From Halomonas sp. (lineage in GTDB: Bacteria > Pseudomonadota > Gammaproteobacteria > Pseudomonadales > Halomonadaceae), in the NCBI GenBank assembly GCA_018401555.1, contig JAGYKP010000077.1, positions 59,028-123,027 of the forward strand: 64,000 nt of DNA. The letters run 5' to 3'. A program made the translations under genes and the position numbers. The notes under the pieces are model-generated. The model ran no database searches, was not told where the DNA came from, and worked only from the letters and a program-made list of their open reading frames with translations. Of the stretch, positions 63,657 through 64,000 are shown piece by piece (position 1 is the stretch's first letter; every line of letters begins with the position of its first letter).

Positions 63657-64000
63657 GTGCCTCCTTCCAATGTCTCATCATTAGTATAATGAATGGTTAG
63701 ACAAGGTTGAGATTGGAATTTGGTGTCTACGATGGTCACCACAACCTGTTTTTGAGTCATGAGTGGGGACAAATGTGGCTAGACCCACACCCACTTTTCA
63801 CACCAAGATCAAGTGTGTTTGGACTGATTCAAGCATTTCACAGCAGCTTGACCCTTCCAATGTCTCATCATAAGTATGATAAATGGTCATACAAGGTTGA
63901 GATTGGAATTCATTATGAGCACAGGTAACCACAGCCTGATTTATGAGTCATGGGCGGTGAGACTTTTGGCTCCACACCCCTACTTTCTACACCAAGATTG
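63657..64000. other. Foreign, satellite-like sequence at the contig end
   Basis: From about 63657 the sequence loses its GC bias and contains no gene-like frame. A direct repeat is visible: CCTTCCAATGTCTCATCAT at 63663 and CCTTCCAATGTCTCATCATA at 63853, giving a ~190-bp period. The following TACAAGGTTGAGATTGGAATT and CCACA(A/G)CCTG elements are also shared. The look is that of eukaryotic satellite DNA, suggesting a chimeric read or contaminant joined to the bacterial contig. Confidence 0.75.

Noticed and set aside
63707..63928. 73-codon plus-strand frame in the terminal segment
   Set aside because: Lies in tandem-repeat, non-bacterial-looking DNA; chance frame.

Overview
The window is a GC-rich gammaproteobacterial chromosome segment that reads as a member of the Halomonadaceae (Halomonas or a close relative). 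The pointers are the ftsB-ispD-ispF-truD-surE-pcm-nlpD-rpoS gene order, an Entner-Doudoroff block with hexR, and a complete ectoine-degradation set (doeA, doeB, doeX plus doeC/doeD-like genes). Only bases ~63660-64000 look different: they are AT-richer, contain a ~190-bp direct repeat and resemble eukaryotic satellite DNA, so they are probably a chimeric contig end.

Layout. 0-5.4 kb: end of a ParE-type toxin, two transporters, a short LOV blue-light receptor, a small acidic protein and ettA. 5.4-16.3 kb (minus strand): an LpxL-type acyltransferase, alr, rpoS, nlpD, a DUF368 undecaprenyl-phosphate transporter, pcm, surE, truD, ispF, ispD, ftsB and a DUF482 acyltransferase. 16.4-24.9 kb: aldehyde dehydrogenase, edd, hexose-6-phosphate mutarotase, eda, pgl, zwf and hexR, i.e. 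glucose-6-phosphate to pyruvate plus its regulator. 24.9-33.2 kb: ridA, MFS, a tandem universal stress protein, a DksA/TraR-like protein, a SulP transporter, EamA, and a slipin/NfeD pair.

33.4-39.05 kb is the most unusual part. A multi-domain enzyme joins a tubulin-tyrosine-ligase (TTL)-type ATP-grasp domain, a PqqD-like (RiPP recognition) domain and a possible HprK-like C-terminus. It sits directly upstream of a small protein with a Glu/Ala/Gly-repeat tail ending in tyrosine. A nearby cytochrome c has a related N-terminal leader and the same type of repeat. Between them lie an ECF sigma/zinc-finger anti-sigma pair, a DUF302 protein and a DinB-fold protein. I infer an uncharacterised peptide/protein tail-modification system.

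39-58.4 kb: TetR plus an AhpD-like protein, a periplasmic rhodanese, a haloacid dehalogenase, then a long minus-strand block for ectoine catabolism into which nitrilase, ATP-grasp, C45 hydrolase and Orn/Lys/Arg decarboxylase genes are inserted; then ghrA-like, pncA and pncB. 58.4-63.6 kb: YghU-type GST, SDR, old yellow enzyme, TetR regulator, DJ-1/PfpI and a DUF3108 protein, all heavily frameshifted.

Many genes, including normally essential ones (alr, ispD, ftsB), carry one or more frameshifts, and the density rises toward the right end. The simplest reading is single-base indel errors in the draft sequence, so interrupted genes are annotated here as one CDS each with approximate break points.
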